Shown piece by piece: positions 10,024-19,426 of a stretch of 39,113 nucleotides of DNA. Position 1 is the stretch's first letter. Every line of letters starts with the position of its first letter. The notes beneath the pieces were generated by a model. That model did no database searches. It had not been told where the DNA came from and saw only the letters and a program-made list of their open reading frames with translations. Source of the stretch: Bacillota bacterium (GTDB lineage Bacteria > Bacillota > Dethiobacteria > Dethiobacterales > Dethiobacteraceae). Location of the stretch: positions 1 to 39,113 of the forward strand of contig JAAYLG010000042.1 of the NCBI GenBank assembly GCA_012522075.1, in the 5' to 3' direction. A program made the position numbers and the translations under genes.

Positions 10024-10776
10024 TTACAGTTTTTCAGCCAAAATCACGGTAATATTATCGGTTCCGCCCCTGGCATTTGCCAAATTCACCAGTTTTTTTA
10101 CAGCTTCTTCCCGGTTGCTGCTTTCGGCGATAATGCCGGCTATTTCTTCTGCGCCGACATGGCTGTGCAGCCCGTCCGTGCAAAGAAGCAGGCGATCCCC
10201 CTTCCGCAAAGAAAGGGGAATGATATCAAACCCGGGATCCTTGTCAGTCCCCAGCGCCCGCGTCAGGATGTTGCGCTGGGGATGGTCGGATGCTTCCTCT
10301 GCACGGATCTGGCCGTTTTTCACCAACTGTGAGACAAGGGTATGGTCTTCAGTCAACTGCTGTACGCTTTGTTCACGGAAAAGGTATGCACGGCTGTCGC
10401 CGATATGGGCCAGCCAGGACATTTCCAGAACATGCAAAATCATGGTGAGAGTAGTTCCCATACCGTTATATTCGCAGTTTTCTCCGCTGCTTTGCAGGAT
10501 TTGGGCGTTGGCCAGCGCCAACATTTTCTCGAGGTAAGGCAGCAGAGTCTTTCCTTGTGCCGCCGCCTGCAAAAGCTTTTGGCGGTGGCTGTCAAGATAG
10601 CTGCGGATTACATCCAGCGCCATAGAGCTGGCCACCTCTCCTGCAGCATGCCCGCCCATCCCGTCCGCAACGGCCAAGAGCAATAACGGGCTCTCGTCGA
10701 GGATTAAATAACGGTCTTCATTGTTTGGCCGTACTCTCCCCTGGTCGCTGATACCTGCTGCTAACAAACTCTTCAC
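10024..10776 (-). CDS. prpC: PP2C-family Ser/Thr phosphatase (Stp1/PrpC type)
   Basis: DQGRVRPNNEDRYLI; VADGMGGHAAGEVAS; GTDNITVILA; adjacent to prkC. Confidence 0.95.
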   Translation of the reverse strand: MKSLLAAGISDQGRVRPNNEDRYLILDESPLLLLAVADGMGGHAAGEVASSMALDVIRSYLDSHRQKLLQAAAQGKTLLPYLEKMLALANAQILQSSGENCEYNGMGTTLTMILHVLEMSWLAHIGDSRAYLFREQSVQQLTEDHTLVSQLVKNGQIRAEEASDHPQRNILTRALGTDKDPGFDIIPLSLRKGDRLLLCTDGLHSHVGAEEIAGIIAESSNREEAVKKLVNLANARGGTDNITVILAEKL

Positions 10777-11861
10777 CCCTCATTTGGATCCCCACAAAAT
10801 AAATTGCGCAATTGCCCGCAGGCAGCAGCAATGTCACTGCCCAGGCGTCGCCGAACGGTAACATTGAGGCCGGCTTCTTCCAGGACAGTGGCAAAAGTTT
10901 TAACACGCCCGGGTGGACTGGGCCTGTAGGGCAGTTCCGCAACAGGATTGAGAGGGATCAGGTTTACATGGCACAGCCTCCCTCTCAATAGCTCTGTAAG
11001 CCTGCGTGCATGTTCAGGCCTGTCATTAATATTGTCAAGCAGAATATATTCGTAGGTTACGCGACGGCCGGTAACGGCCGTATATTGATCACAGGCAGCC
11101 ACCAGCTCTTCCACCGGGTATTTTTTATTCACCGGGAGCAGGCGGCTGCGGAGGTCATTGTCTGCGGCATGCAGCGATACCGCCAGATTGAGCGGCAGTT
11201 TTTTTGCCGCCAATTCCAGGATTTTTGGGATAAGCCCTGCTGTGGAAAGAGTAATATGGCGCAGGCTCATACCAAGCCGCTGAGGGTCGTTTACCGCCTG
11301 CAGGAAGGCAAGCACTTCATCCCAGTTGTCAAGGGGCTCGCCGCTTCCCATGAGTACGACGTTTTTTACCCGTCTCCCCCTTGCCTGCTCGATGCGGCGC
11401 GCAAAAAGCAGCTGTTCCATGATTTCTTCCTGTGCCAGGTTGCGGATAAAACCCGGCATGCCGGAAGCACAAAAAGCACATCCCATCTTGCAGCCCACTT
11501 GGGTAGAGAGGCAAACACTGTTGCCAATGTCATAAGGCAAAATTACTGTTTCCACCGTCTGCCCGTCCTGCAGGGCAAAAAGCAGCTTTACCGTCCCGTC
11601 TTTTGATTCCTGGGTACGCAGTAATTTTAAAATGCCAATCACTGCCACGTCGGCAAGCTGCCGGCGCAGCACAAGCGGCAGATTGCTCATCTCGGTAAAA
11701 GAGTCGGCGTTTTTCCGCCAGATCCAGTCCAAAAGCTGATTCGCTCTGAAAGCAGGTTCGCCAAAACGGGTTAAAAATCCTTTTACTTCATCGGCATTTA
11801 AAGCCAAAAGATTAATCTTGTCCAAAACAGAACACATCCTTGCAGTCAAATCCGGCCGCAA
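10773..11861 (-). CDS. rlmN: 23S rRNA (adenine2503-C2)-methyltransferase, radical SAM (start codon uncertain; Met at 11837 also possible)
   Basis: CLSTQVGCKMGCAFCASGMPGFIRNL; VVLMGSGEPLDNWDEV; HAADNDLRSRLLPVNKKYP. Confidence 0.95.
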   Translation of the reverse strand: MRPDLTARMCSVLDKINLLALNADEVKGFLTRFGEPAFRANQLLDWIWRKNADSFTEMSNLPLVLRRQLADVAVIGILKLLRTQESKDGTVKLLFALQDGQTVETVILPYDIGNSVCLSTQVGCKMGCAFCASGMPGFIRNLAQEEIMEQLLFARRIEQARGRRVKNVVLMGSGEPLDNWDEVLAFLQAVNDPQRLGMSLRHITLSTAGLIPKILELAAKKLPLNLAVSLHAADNDLRSRLLPVNKKYPVEELVAACDQYTAVTGRRVTYEYILLDNINDRPEHARRLTELLRGRLCHVNLIPLNPVAELPYRPSPPGRVKTFATVLEEAGLNVTVRRRLGSDIAAACGQLRNLFCGDPNEG

Positions 11862-11920
11862 ACATACCGTAATGTCAGCGCAAGTATATCAAAAACGCCT
11901 CACCTATGCAAAGCGGGAGC

Positions 11921-13282
11921 TTAACGGCCGGCCTTCCGCAGCCTGGCAAGAAAAAAACCGTCCACACCATGCACATGGGGGTAAAGCTGAATGCCGCCGT
12001 ACACCGACTGCTGCCGCCGGGTAGGAGGCAGGCTGACAGTAAAAGGAGACGAAGTAAACTCCGGGTGTCGTTCCAGGAAAGAATCAATCTGCTCCGTTGT
12101 TTCCTCCGGTTCATTGGTACAAGTGCTGTACACCAGCACCCCGTCGGGAGCGAGGACGGCAGCCGCCCTCTCCAGAAGCTCCTTTTGCAGCGCGGCAAGG
12201 ATACCTATCTCCTTTTCCCGCCGCCTCCACTTAATATCCGGCTTGCGGCGGATCACTCCCAGGCAGGTACAAGGTGCGTCCAGCAGAATGTAATTAAAAA
12301 GACCGTACTGCCCCGGGGTGATTTCCCGCCCGTCCAGCAGAACGGTGGTAATGATAGCCGCTCCCAGGCGGCGTGCATTTGCTTTTACCAGCTCCAGGCG
12401 GTGGGGGTAGATGTCAAGGGCTACAATTTCCCCCCTGTTCTGCATCAGGGCGGCCAGGTGGGTGGTTTTGCCTCCGGGGGCGCTGCACATGTCCAGCACC
12501 CGGCTGCCGGGAGCAGGCGCCAGGATGCGGGAAGCAAGGATGGCGCTTTCTCCCTGTACCTGAAACAAGCCATCCTTGTAAGAGGCAAGGCTGCCAAGAC
12601 CGGGGCTGCTTTTGATGATTATTGCCTCCGGTGTAATCCCGCTCGCTTCCGCTTCTACCCCCTCCGCCGCCAGTCGGGAAAGCAGACTCTCCCTGTCTGT
12701 GCGTAATGTATTGACACGGATCGTGACAGGAGGTGCCATATTATTGGCTGCCAGCAGTTTTTCCGTTTCCTCGGGACCCAACCGGTCGAGCCAGCGTTTC
12801 ACCATCCAGAGCGGATGGGCATAGCGGAGACTTAAGTACTCCGCCGTGTTCTCCTCCTTTTTGTCGGGCCATGGCAGGTTGTTTTTTCTGCGCAAGGCAC
12901 CGCGCAGCACACCGTTGACAAAGCCTGCCAGGGCACGCTTTTTTGTTTTTTTAATCAGCTCCACACTGGTATGCACTGCCGCCGGTGCAGGAATTTTGTC
13001 CAGGTAAAAAAGCTGATACAGGCCGATATATAAAACAAGCAGCACAGGCCGGTCCAGCTTGTCTGCCGGCCGACCTGTAAGCTGCATGATTATCCAGTCC
13101 AGTGTAAGCTTGTAAGTCACCACACCGTAAGTTATTTCCGCCACCAACCGCCTGTCGCGCTCGTCCAGCGCGTGTCCGGACAGCACCTTGGCCAGAGCCA
13201 GATTAACATAAGCGCCTTCTTCCAGGACAGACTCCAGGGCCAACAATGCGGCTTCCCGGGCTGAGAGGTGCTTTTTTTTCAT
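11921..13282 (-). CDS. rsmB: 16S rRNA (cytosine967-C5)-methyltransferase
   Basis: NusB-like N-term; VLDMCSAPGGKTTHLA; LLDAPCTCLGVIRRKPDIKW; LVYSTCTNEPEET. Confidence 0.95.
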   Translation of the reverse strand: MKKKHLSAREAALLALESVLEEGAYVNLALAKVLSGHALDERDRRLVAEITYGVVTYKLTLDWIIMQLTGRPADKLDRPVLLVLYIGLYQLFYLDKIPAPAAVHTSVELIKKTKKRALAGFVNGVLRGALRRKNNLPWPDKKEENTAEYLSLRYAHPLWMVKRWLDRLGPEETEKLLAANNMAPPVTIRVNTLRTDRESLLSRLAAEGVEAEASGITPEAIIIKSSPGLGSLASYKDGLFQVQGESAILASRILAPAPGSRVLDMCSAPGGKTTHLAALMQNRGEIVALDIYPHRLELVKANARRLGAAIITTVLLDGREITPGQYGLFNYILLDAPCTCLGVIRRKPDIKWRRREKEIGILAALQKELLERAAAVLAPDGVLVYSTCTNEPEETTEQIDSFLERHPEFTSSPFTVSLPPTRRQQSVYGGIQLYPHVHGVDGFFLARLRKAGR

Positions 13283-13283
13283 T

Positions 13284-13985
13284 TTACCTTCTCCTGTCCC
13301 GCAGGATAAGCAGACGGAAAAGTTGTGTTAAAGCAACAGCCGCTGCGGCCAAGTAGGTTAGGGCGGCCGCATTCAGGACTTCCCGGGCGGGACCGATTTC
13401 TTCCCGGGTGAGATACCCGCCTTCACCCAGCATGGCGATGGCACGGTTTGAGGCATTGTATTCCACAGGCAGCGTCACCAGTTGAAAAAGCACGGCAAAG
13501 GCAAACAGCAGAATACCAATATCCATCAGGTAGCCCAGGGAGGTGGTCCCAAACAGGAAACCGATGAAAAACAGCGGGAAGGCAAGTTGTGAACCGATGC
13601 TGGCTACGGGGAAAAGATTGTTGCGAAACGCAAGGGGGAAGTAGCCGTCATCATGCTGCAGGGCATGGCCCGTTTCATGGGCCGCTATACCCAGTGCCGC
13701 CAAGGAATTGCTTTGGTAGACCCCGGGAGAAAGTCTGATCACGCCCTCGCGCGGGTCAAAATGGTCGGAAAGCATCCCCCTGCTCATCTCCACAGGGATA
13801 TGGGTCAGTCCGGCTCTGTCCAGCAGCCTGCGTGCAACCTGGGCTCCCGTCAGCCCGGAACGGGCATGAACGCGGGAATAGCGTTGGTAGGTTCCCTGAA
13901 CCTTGGCCTGTGCATACATGGCAAAAAATAACGCCGGCAGGATGATAATCCATGTCCAATCAGGAAGAAAGGTTAAGCCGAACAT
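13284..13985 (-). CDS. Membrane zinc metallopeptidase (YugP-like, COG2738)
   Basis: GIAAHETGHALQHDDGYFPLAFRN; VEYNASNRAIAML; TM segments. Confidence 0.9.
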   Translation of the reverse strand: MFGLTFLPDWTWIIILPALFFAMYAQAKVQGTYQRYSRVHARSGLTGAQVARRLLDRAGLTHIPVEMSRGMLSDHFDPREGVIRLSPGVYQSNSLAALGIAAHETGHALQHDDGYFPLAFRNNLFPVASIGSQLAFPLFFIGFLFGTTSLGYLMDIGILLFAFAVLFQLVTLPVEYNASNRAIAMLGEGGYLTREEIGPAREVLNAAALTYLAAAAVALTQLFRLLILRDRRR

Positions 13986-14739
13986 TCTTTTCTCCTCCTT
14001 TAATGAAAAACAGTATGGACTCCTCCACAGACTGCAGGTTTACAGCCGTATTGTAACAAGGGCCGTTGGGGCGTTCATTGGTAACGCCCAAAACAGGCAG
14101 AGGAATACAGTCGAGAATACCGCTTGTCAGGTCACGTTCACAAGCTACGGCCACAATGGCCTGCGGCTGCAGTTTCTTGACTGCATCCCTGGCCAGTGTG
14201 CCGCCTGTAGCAATACGTACAGGCACGCCATAACGATCACACAGGTTCAGGATGCCGCCTACAGGGCAGCGCCCGCAGCGAATACAGTTGGACTGGTCGC
14301 TCGTAATTCTTTTATTGCACTCTGCTGTTTGCAGGCAGTGCGGCAACAGGACAAGCAGGCGGTCCGGCTTAAGCCTGCCGCACCTTACCCTCACAAGCTG
14401 GTTATTGACCTCCACAAAGGAACGCTGGATTTTGTCCTGAGCTATTTTAAAAAGCCTCCCCACCCGGACCACCACCGGATACAGCAAGGAAACAGTAAAA
14501 TTCATTGGCTTTTCCAGGAACAAAAACTCCCTGTCGGACAACAGCGACAGTAAAATACCGGAAAAACCCAAAAGGATTACCGCCAGCACCGCCAGGACCG
14601 CCAGAATTACCCCCAGGAAGATGTAACGCAGCACCCCCGGGTCACGGCGGAAAAATGTGAGGAAAAAATAGGCCAGGATGCCGGCCATAAGCAGGAGGCT
14701 GCAGGCTAAAAGTCCCAGAAAAAGACGTTTTTTAATCAT
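13960..14739 (-). CDS. DUF116 family membrane protein with Cys-rich motif
   Basis: Start MIKKRLFLG; LLPHCLQTAECNKRITSDQSNCIRCGRCPVGGILNLCDRYGV...VAVACERDLTSGI typical of DUF116. Confidence 0.85.
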   Translation of the reverse strand: MIKKRLFLGLLACSLLLMAGILAYFFLTFFRRDPGVLRYIFLGVILAVLAVLAVILLGFSGILLSLLSDREFLFLEKPMNFTVSLLYPVVVRVGRLFKIAQDKIQRSFVEVNNQLVRVRCGRLKPDRLLVLLPHCLQTAECNKRITSDQSNCIRCGRCPVGGILNLCDRYGVPVRIATGGTLARDAVKKLQPQAIVAVACERDLTSGILDCIPLPVLGVTNERPNGPCYNTAVNLQSVEESILFFIKGGEKNVRLNLSS

Positions 14740-15695
14740 TCTCCTCTCTCTCCTCCCTCCTGCCTTCCCAGTACGGTTCCAACAGGCAAGGGGTTGCCGC
14801 GCAGAAATTCTGCAGCCGGCAAAATATTCTTCCCCGGTGCCTGCAGCCTGGTGATCCGGTAGGCGCCATCCCCCGTTGCCACCAAGATGCCGCTCGGGGC
14901 GGCTTCCAGGACCAGGCCGCAAGGCGTTCCCCGGCCGGCGGCGGGTTGTCCTGCCCAGATTTTCAGTCGTTTGCCGTCACTTTCAGTATACGCTCCCGGC
15001 CAGGGGTTCATACCGCGCACCAGGTTATGCACCACATTCGTAGGGGCGCACCAGTTAATCCTCGCTTCCCCCCGTTGGATTGGGGGTGCAGAGGATGCCT
15101 TTGCTTCATCCTGCCGGCGGCGGACGGCGGTGCCGCAAAGGACGGCTCGGATTGCTTCCACAATCAGCTTGGCCCCCAGGACGGACAATTTGTCATGCAC
15201 CGTCCCAGCCGTATCGTCGGCGGCAATGGGGATCGCTTCCTGCAGAATAATAGCGCCCGTATCCATGCCTTCATCCATTTCCATAATCGTAATGCCCGTT
15301 TCTTTCTCCCCGTTCATAACTGCACGTTGGATGGGGGCTGCGCCTCGGTAAGCAGGTAAAAGCGATGCATGGATATTAAGCGCCGCCAAGCGCGGTACGG
15401 CAAGCACCGACCGCGGCAGCAGCTTGCCGTAGGCGGCGGTTACCAAAAAATCCGGTTCCAGGGCGGCAAGTCTCGCGGCAAACTCATTGCCACGAACCGA
15501 CTCGGGCTGCCAGACAGGGATTTTCAGGGCAAGGGCTTTGTTTTTTACCGGCGGTGCCGTAAGTTTCCTTCCCCTGCCGGCAGGCCTGTCCGGCTGCGTG
15601 ATCACGGCCAAGACGGTAAAAGCCTGCTGCAGTGCTTCCAGGGCCGCCACGGCAAAGTCCGGTGTGCCGAAAAAAACAATTTTAGTCGTTTTCAT
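14736..15695 (-). CDS. fmt: Methionyl-tRNA formyltransferase
   Basis: MKTTKIVFFGTPDFAVAALEAL; NIHASLLPAYRGAAPIQRAVMNGEKETGITIMEMDEGMDTG. Confidence 0.97.
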   Translation of the reverse strand: MKTTKIVFFGTPDFAVAALEALQQAFTVLAVITQPDRPAGRGRKLTAPPVKNKALALKIPVWQPESVRGNEFAARLAALEPDFLVTAAYGKLLPRSVLAVPRLAALNIHASLLPAYRGAAPIQRAVMNGEKETGITIMEMDEGMDTGAIILQEAIPIAADDTAGTVHDKLSVLGAKLIVEAIRAVLCGTAVRRRQDEAKASSAPPIQRGEARINWCAPTNVVHNLVRGMNPWPGAYTESDGKRLKIWAGQPAAGRGTPCGLVLEAAPSGILVATGDGAYRITRLQAPGKNILPAAEFLRGNPLPVGTVLGRQEGGERGE

Positions 15696-16170
15696 CCTTA
15701 TCTTCCGCCTCTTCTTCATTAACAAAACGAATCACTTTATCTATAAAAAGAATACCGTCCAGGTGGTCAATTTCATGCTGAAACGCCCGTGCCAGCAGGC
15801 CGTCGGCAACTATCTCCACGGGGCGGCCTTCCACATCAAGGGCCTTGACAGTAACCATCTCCGCCCTTTCCACTTCACCGGCCAATCCCGGAAAGCTGAG
15901 ACAGCCTTCAACGGCAACAACTGCCCCGTTTTTATCCACAATTTCCGGGTTCACCAGCTTAAGCAGGCCGTGTTCATCCCTGACGTCAATCACCACCAGT
16001 CGCTTGCTGATGCCAACTTGCGGGGCGGCCAGCCCCACACCGTCCGCAGCATACATGGTTTCTGCCATGTCATCAAGCAGCACACGGATTCCGGGAGTGA
16101 TTTTCCCGACCGCTGCTGCTTTGCGGCGTAAGACTTCATCACCGTTTTTGCGGATGATACGTTGCGCCAT
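15682..16170 (-). CDS. def: Peptide deformylase
   Basis: GVGLAAPQVG; EGCLSFPG; QHEIDHLDGILFID; start MAQRIIRKNG. Confidence 0.97.
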   Translation of the reverse strand: MAQRIIRKNGDEVLRRKAAAVGKITPGIRVLLDDMAETMYAADGVGLAAPQVGISKRLVVIDVRDEHGLLKLVNPEIVDKNGAVVAVEGCLSFPGLAGEVERAEMVTVKALDVEGRPVEIVADGLLARAFQHEIDHLDGILFIDKVIRFVNEEEAEDKDEND

Positions 16171-16204
16171 TTTAATCTTCCTCTCATTGTCTGCCTTACT
16201 TCTA

Positions 16205-18094
16205 TTATAATAAATGCAAAGGCTCAACGTCCAGCGAAAGGCGGACTTTTGCCGTTACCGCGCACTGCCGGAACCTGTTTGCCGCTTCCTTGGCTGCAGC
16301 TAAAAGCGGTTCCAATTCATCGCCGCGGAGCACAAGCTGCCAGCGGTAGCGTCCGCGTACTTTTTCCAGGGGACAGGGAGAAGGGCCCCAGATCTCGATC
16401 TCCGTTCCTAAAAAACCTGTAAGCAGGGATGCGGCCTTCATTACATTCCCCTCTACCCCGCCGCTGACAAGCAGGCGCACCAGGTAGCCGAAGGGCGGGT
16501 AGCCCAGTTCTTTTCGGCGGGCGCTTTCTTCCCGGTAAAAAGTTTCAAAATCGTGCTTCCGGGCCGCCACCACGGCGTAATGTTCAGGGGTATAAGTCTG
16601 GATCACAACACGCCCCCCCGTTGCACCGCGGCCGGCACGCCCGGCCACCTGGGTCAGCATCTGAAAAGTCCTCTCCCCGGCCCGGAAATCGGGCAGGTTT
16701 AAGGCCGTATCCGCCGTAATTACACCGACAAGAGTTACTTTGGGGAAATCGAGCCCCTTGGCAATCATTTGCGTGCCGACTAAAACATTGGCCTCGCCGC
16801 GCCTGAAACTTGCCAGGATTTGCCGATATTCACCTTTGCGGGCTGTAGAATCTGCATCCAGCCGCAGGGGACGTGCAGCGGGGAAACGTCGCCGCAGCTC
16901 CTCTTCCACTTTCTGCGTTCCGGTGCCAAAATGGCGGATATAGCGTCCGCCGCAAGCCGGGCAAGCGCTAGGATAAGGTTCCCGGTAGTCACAGTAGTGG
17001 CAGCACAGCATAGCCAAGGTGCTATGGAATTTCAAGGATACATTGCAAGCCGGGCAGCGCATGACATGGCCGCAGGTGCGGCACAAGACAAAGGTTGAAT
17101 AACCTCGTCTGTTAAGAAAAATAATAGCCTGCTTGCCCGCCGCCAGGGCATCCCTGAGCGCCGCCTGCAGTGTGCGGCTGAAAATGCTTCTATTGCCGCT
17201 CTTCAACTCTTCCCGCATATCGACGATTTCCACCGGCGGCAGCGGTCGGCCCGCAATCCGCTGCGGCAGTTTTGCCAGCCGGTACTCGCCGCGCAACGCC
17301 TTGGTGTAAGATTCCAGTGACGGGGTGGCGCTTCCCAGAATTACCGCCGCTCCGTGCATTTCCGCCCGCCGCAGGGCGATGTCGCGGGCATGGTAACGCG
17401 GCGTTTCTTCCTGTTTATAAGTAATTTCATGTTCTTCATCGAGAATAATCAAGCCCAGTTTCGGCACAGGGGCAAAAACGGCGGAGCGCGCGCCGATCAC
17501 CACCAGCGCTTCCCCCCGGGCCACCCGGCACCATTCATCGTAACGTTCCCCCGCCGAGAGGCGGCTGTGCAGGACGGCCACCTTGTTGCCAAAGCGGGCG
17601 ACAAAACGTTCCGTCATTTGGGGTGTCAGGGCAATCTCCGGCACCAGGACAATGCTGGCCAATTCTTTTTGCAGCATGCAGGCAATAGCCTGGAGGTAGA
17701 CTTCCGTTTTCCCGCTGCCTGTCACGCCGTAAAGCAGCATAGGTTTGGGACGACCGGCGCCGTTTCGGGTAAGCTGTGCTAAAACTTCCCGCTGTGCCGG
17801 TGTCAATTGTAACGGTGCTTCCTTTACTGGTGTGAGACCGGCCAGAGGATCCCTCCTAAGAGGCAAGTCGACAAGCCTCACCAAGCCTTTTTTTGCCAGG
17901 CTGTGCACTGTGCTTCTGCTGATACCTCTGTTTTCGAGGTCGGCCAGTGAGACAGGCCCGGATTTCAACAAAAGCAGGGCAAGCTGCTGCTTACTGCCTT
18001 TGGCGGTGGCGCCTTCGCCTGCTTTCGTCAACTCGGCATATCTTGCCGTTTTTGTCTTATGTCCTCCCGCGGCCTTCAGCGTGGCGGGAACCAT
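16205..18094 (-). CDS. priA: Primosomal protein N' (PriA), WH plus helicase portion; in frame with 18098..18400 but separated by TAA
   Basis: GVTGSGKTEVYLQ; DEEHEITYKQEETPRYHARD; zinc motifs CRTCGHVMRCPACN / CCHYCDYREPYPSACPACG; GTQMIAKGLDFP. Confidence 0.93.
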   Translation of the reverse strand: MVPATLKAAGGHKTKTARYAELTKAGEGATAKGSKQQLALLLLKSGPVSLADLENRGISRSTVHSLAKKGLVRLVDLPLRRDPLAGLTPVKEAPLQLTPAQREVLAQLTRNGAGRPKPMLLYGVTGSGKTEVYLQAIACMLQKELASIVLVPEIALTPQMTERFVARFGNKVAVLHSRLSAGERYDEWCRVARGEALVVIGARSAVFAPVPKLGLIILDEEHEITYKQEETPRYHARDIALRRAEMHGAAVILGSATPSLESYTKALRGEYRLAKLPQRIAGRPLPPVEIVDMREELKSGNRSIFSRTLQAALRDALAAGKQAIIFLNRRGYSTFVLCRTCGHVMRCPACNVSLKFHSTLAMLCCHYCDYREPYPSACPACGGRYIRHFGTGTQKVEEELRRRFPAARPLRLDADSTARKGEYRQILASFRRGEANVLVGTQMIAKGLDFPKVTLVGVITADTALNLPDFRAGERTFQMLTQVAGRAGRGATGGRVVIQTYTPEHYAVVAARKHDFETFYREESARRKELGYPPFGYLVRLLVSGGVEGNVMKAASLLTGFLGTEIEIWGPSPCPLEKVRGRYRWQLVLRGDELEPLLAAAKEAANRFRQCAVTAKVRLSLDVEPLHLL

Positions 18095-18097
18095 GGC

Positions 18098-18400
18098 TTA
18101 CAGAAAATCAATGACGGAACAGAGATAACGCTTTGCCCCCCAAAAGGCAAGGCTGATGAGTTCCTGCGTCAAGACCGGTTGCCCGTCCAAGACTGCCTTA
18201 ATGTCCTTCAGTTGCCGCTCCACCTTTGGGTCTATTGTATCTGCTAGGGCGACACAATAACCCGGGACGGTTCGGTTGCCGAAAGGTACCAGAACACGGC
18301 TGCCCACTGCCACAGACAGGTAAGGAGGAATACGGTAAGTAAAAGAGCGATCCTCTTTCAGATTGTGGATTTTGACAATTATATCTGCATATTTTGACAT
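18098..18400 (-). CDS. priA: PriA N-terminal (3' DNA-binding) domain fragment, 100 aa, ends at TAA 18098-18100
   Basis: MSKYADIIVKIHNLKEDRSFTYRIPPYLSVAVGSRVLVPFGNRTVPGYCVAL...LTQELISLAFWGAKRYLCSVIDFL*; next codons GCC ATG GTT CCC... continue the PriA alignment in the same frame. Confidence 0.88.
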   Translation of the reverse strand: MSKYADIIVKIHNLKEDRSFTYRIPPYLSVAVGSRVLVPFGNRTVPGYCVALADTIDPKVERQLKDIKAVLDGQPVLTQELISLAFWGAKRYLCSVIDFL

Positions 18401-18473
18401 GCTGTCGTCCCCCGGTTTCATTCTCCTCACTGATTCCACATTTTTCTCCATTCCCCTCCCGCAGTGCCGTATC

Positions 18474-18503
18474 TTGCATAACTGTCTCTCCCCGGCGTAT
18501 AAT
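18474..18503 (+). promoter_or_regulatory. Candidate sigma-A-type promoter for the spoIIM-like gene
   Basis: TTGCAT (18474-18479), 18-nt spacer, TATAAT (18498-18503); SD GGAGGTAGG just downstream. Confidence 0.5.
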
Positions 18504-18522
18504 GGTGACGGAGGTAGGAAAA

Positions 18523-19128
18523 ATGAATTTAAACTTTGCAGCACTGGCACGTAACAACCGTTCCTGGCTGGCTCTGGCAATTTGTTTTTTTCTTGGCGGT
18601 TTTTTTCTGGCTTATACCACCTTTTCACAGGACCCGGAAATGGCAAAACTTTTGGAAGAGTCATCTTTGACAATGCTGCAGGAGTTGGGCGAAGAAGTTT
18701 TTACCGCCTCGCCCCTGCAGGGGCTGCTGATTCTTTTTCTGCACAATCTGACATCCCTGATTTCCATTATGTTTCTGGGTTTCCTACTTGGTCTGCCCGC
18801 CCTTTTTTCCGCCCTGGCAAACGGCGCCGTCCTCGGCCTGGTGGCTTTCCGACTGGCGGAAAGCGGCGTGGCTCCGCTGCCTTTTCTTGCGGCCGGGGTG
18901 CTCCCCCACGGCATTTTTGAACTGCCTGCTTTTTTCCTCAGTGTCGCCCTCGGCCTGAAACTTGGTTATCATCTTGTTTTCCCCCTGCCGAATACATCCC
19001 GCGGTCAGACGATACGTTTCATATTGGCAGAAATGGGCTTTTCCCTGCCTTATCTCGCCGGCCTGCTGGCTGTTGCTTCAATGGTTGAAGTTCTGGTAAC
19101 TCCACACATCCTGACTAAGTTTTTATAA
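18523..19128 (+). CDS. Stage II sporulation protein M-like (DUF95) membrane protein
   Basis: MNLNFAALARNNRSWLALAICFFLGGFFLAY...LFLHNLTSLISIMFLGFLLGLPALFSALANGAVLGLVAF...LPHGIFELPAFFLSVALGLKLGY; SD GGAGG upstream. Confidence 0.85.
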   Translation: MNLNFAALARNNRSWLALAICFFLGGFFLAYTTFSQDPEMAKLLEESSLTMLQELGEEVFTASPLQGLLILFLHNLTSLISIMFLGFLLGLPALFSALANGAVLGLVAFRLAESGVAPLPFLAAGVLPHGIFELPAFFLSVALGLKLGYHLVFPLPNTSRGQTIRFILAEMGFSLPYLAGLLAVASMVEVLVTPHILTKFL

Positions 19129-19131
19129 CCT

Positions 19132-19158
19132 AAAAAGGGCGAAAAACTCGCCCTTTTT
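19132..19158. terminator. Bidirectional terminator between spoIIM-like gene and rpoZ
   Basis: AAAAAGGGCGA-AAAAC-TCGCCCTTTTT perfect 11-bp stem with A/T tracts on both sides. Confidence 0.8.
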
Positions 19159-19228
19159 ATTTATCTTCTCTTTTCCGGAAGGCATGCTTTCCGCCCGGCG
19201 AAGCAGCGCCGACCGGTACAGGCGCCTT

Positions 19229-19426
19229 CTATTTTTTTGCGCGTTCATAACCTATTTTACCTGCCGCAATTTCTTCAAGGGCAACGGAAACGTCTTTCTT
19301 CGAGTTTGTTTCCACCAGTTTGGGTGCATTTTCATTCAGCATGCGCGCTCTTTTGGCTGCAGCAATTACCAGAGTATATTTACTGTCCATTTTCTCCATC
19401 AGCTTGTCAATGGAAGGATAAATCAT
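19229..19426 (-). CDS. rpoZ: DNA-directed RNA polymerase omega subunit
   Basis: [30 protein letters not shown]...[19 protein letters not shown]; between gmk and priA. Confidence 0.93.
   Translation of the reverse strand: MIYPSIDKLMEKMDSKYTLVIAAAKRARMLNENAPKLVETNSKKDVSVALEEIAAGKIGYERAKK

Noticed and set aside
5873-18100. Genome-wide UAA codon reassignment to Gln
   Set aside because: polA and prpC use TAA as their natural stop at the expected C-terminus (prpC even in CTG TAA context), so reassignment is not the simplest explanation; kept only as a testable alternative.
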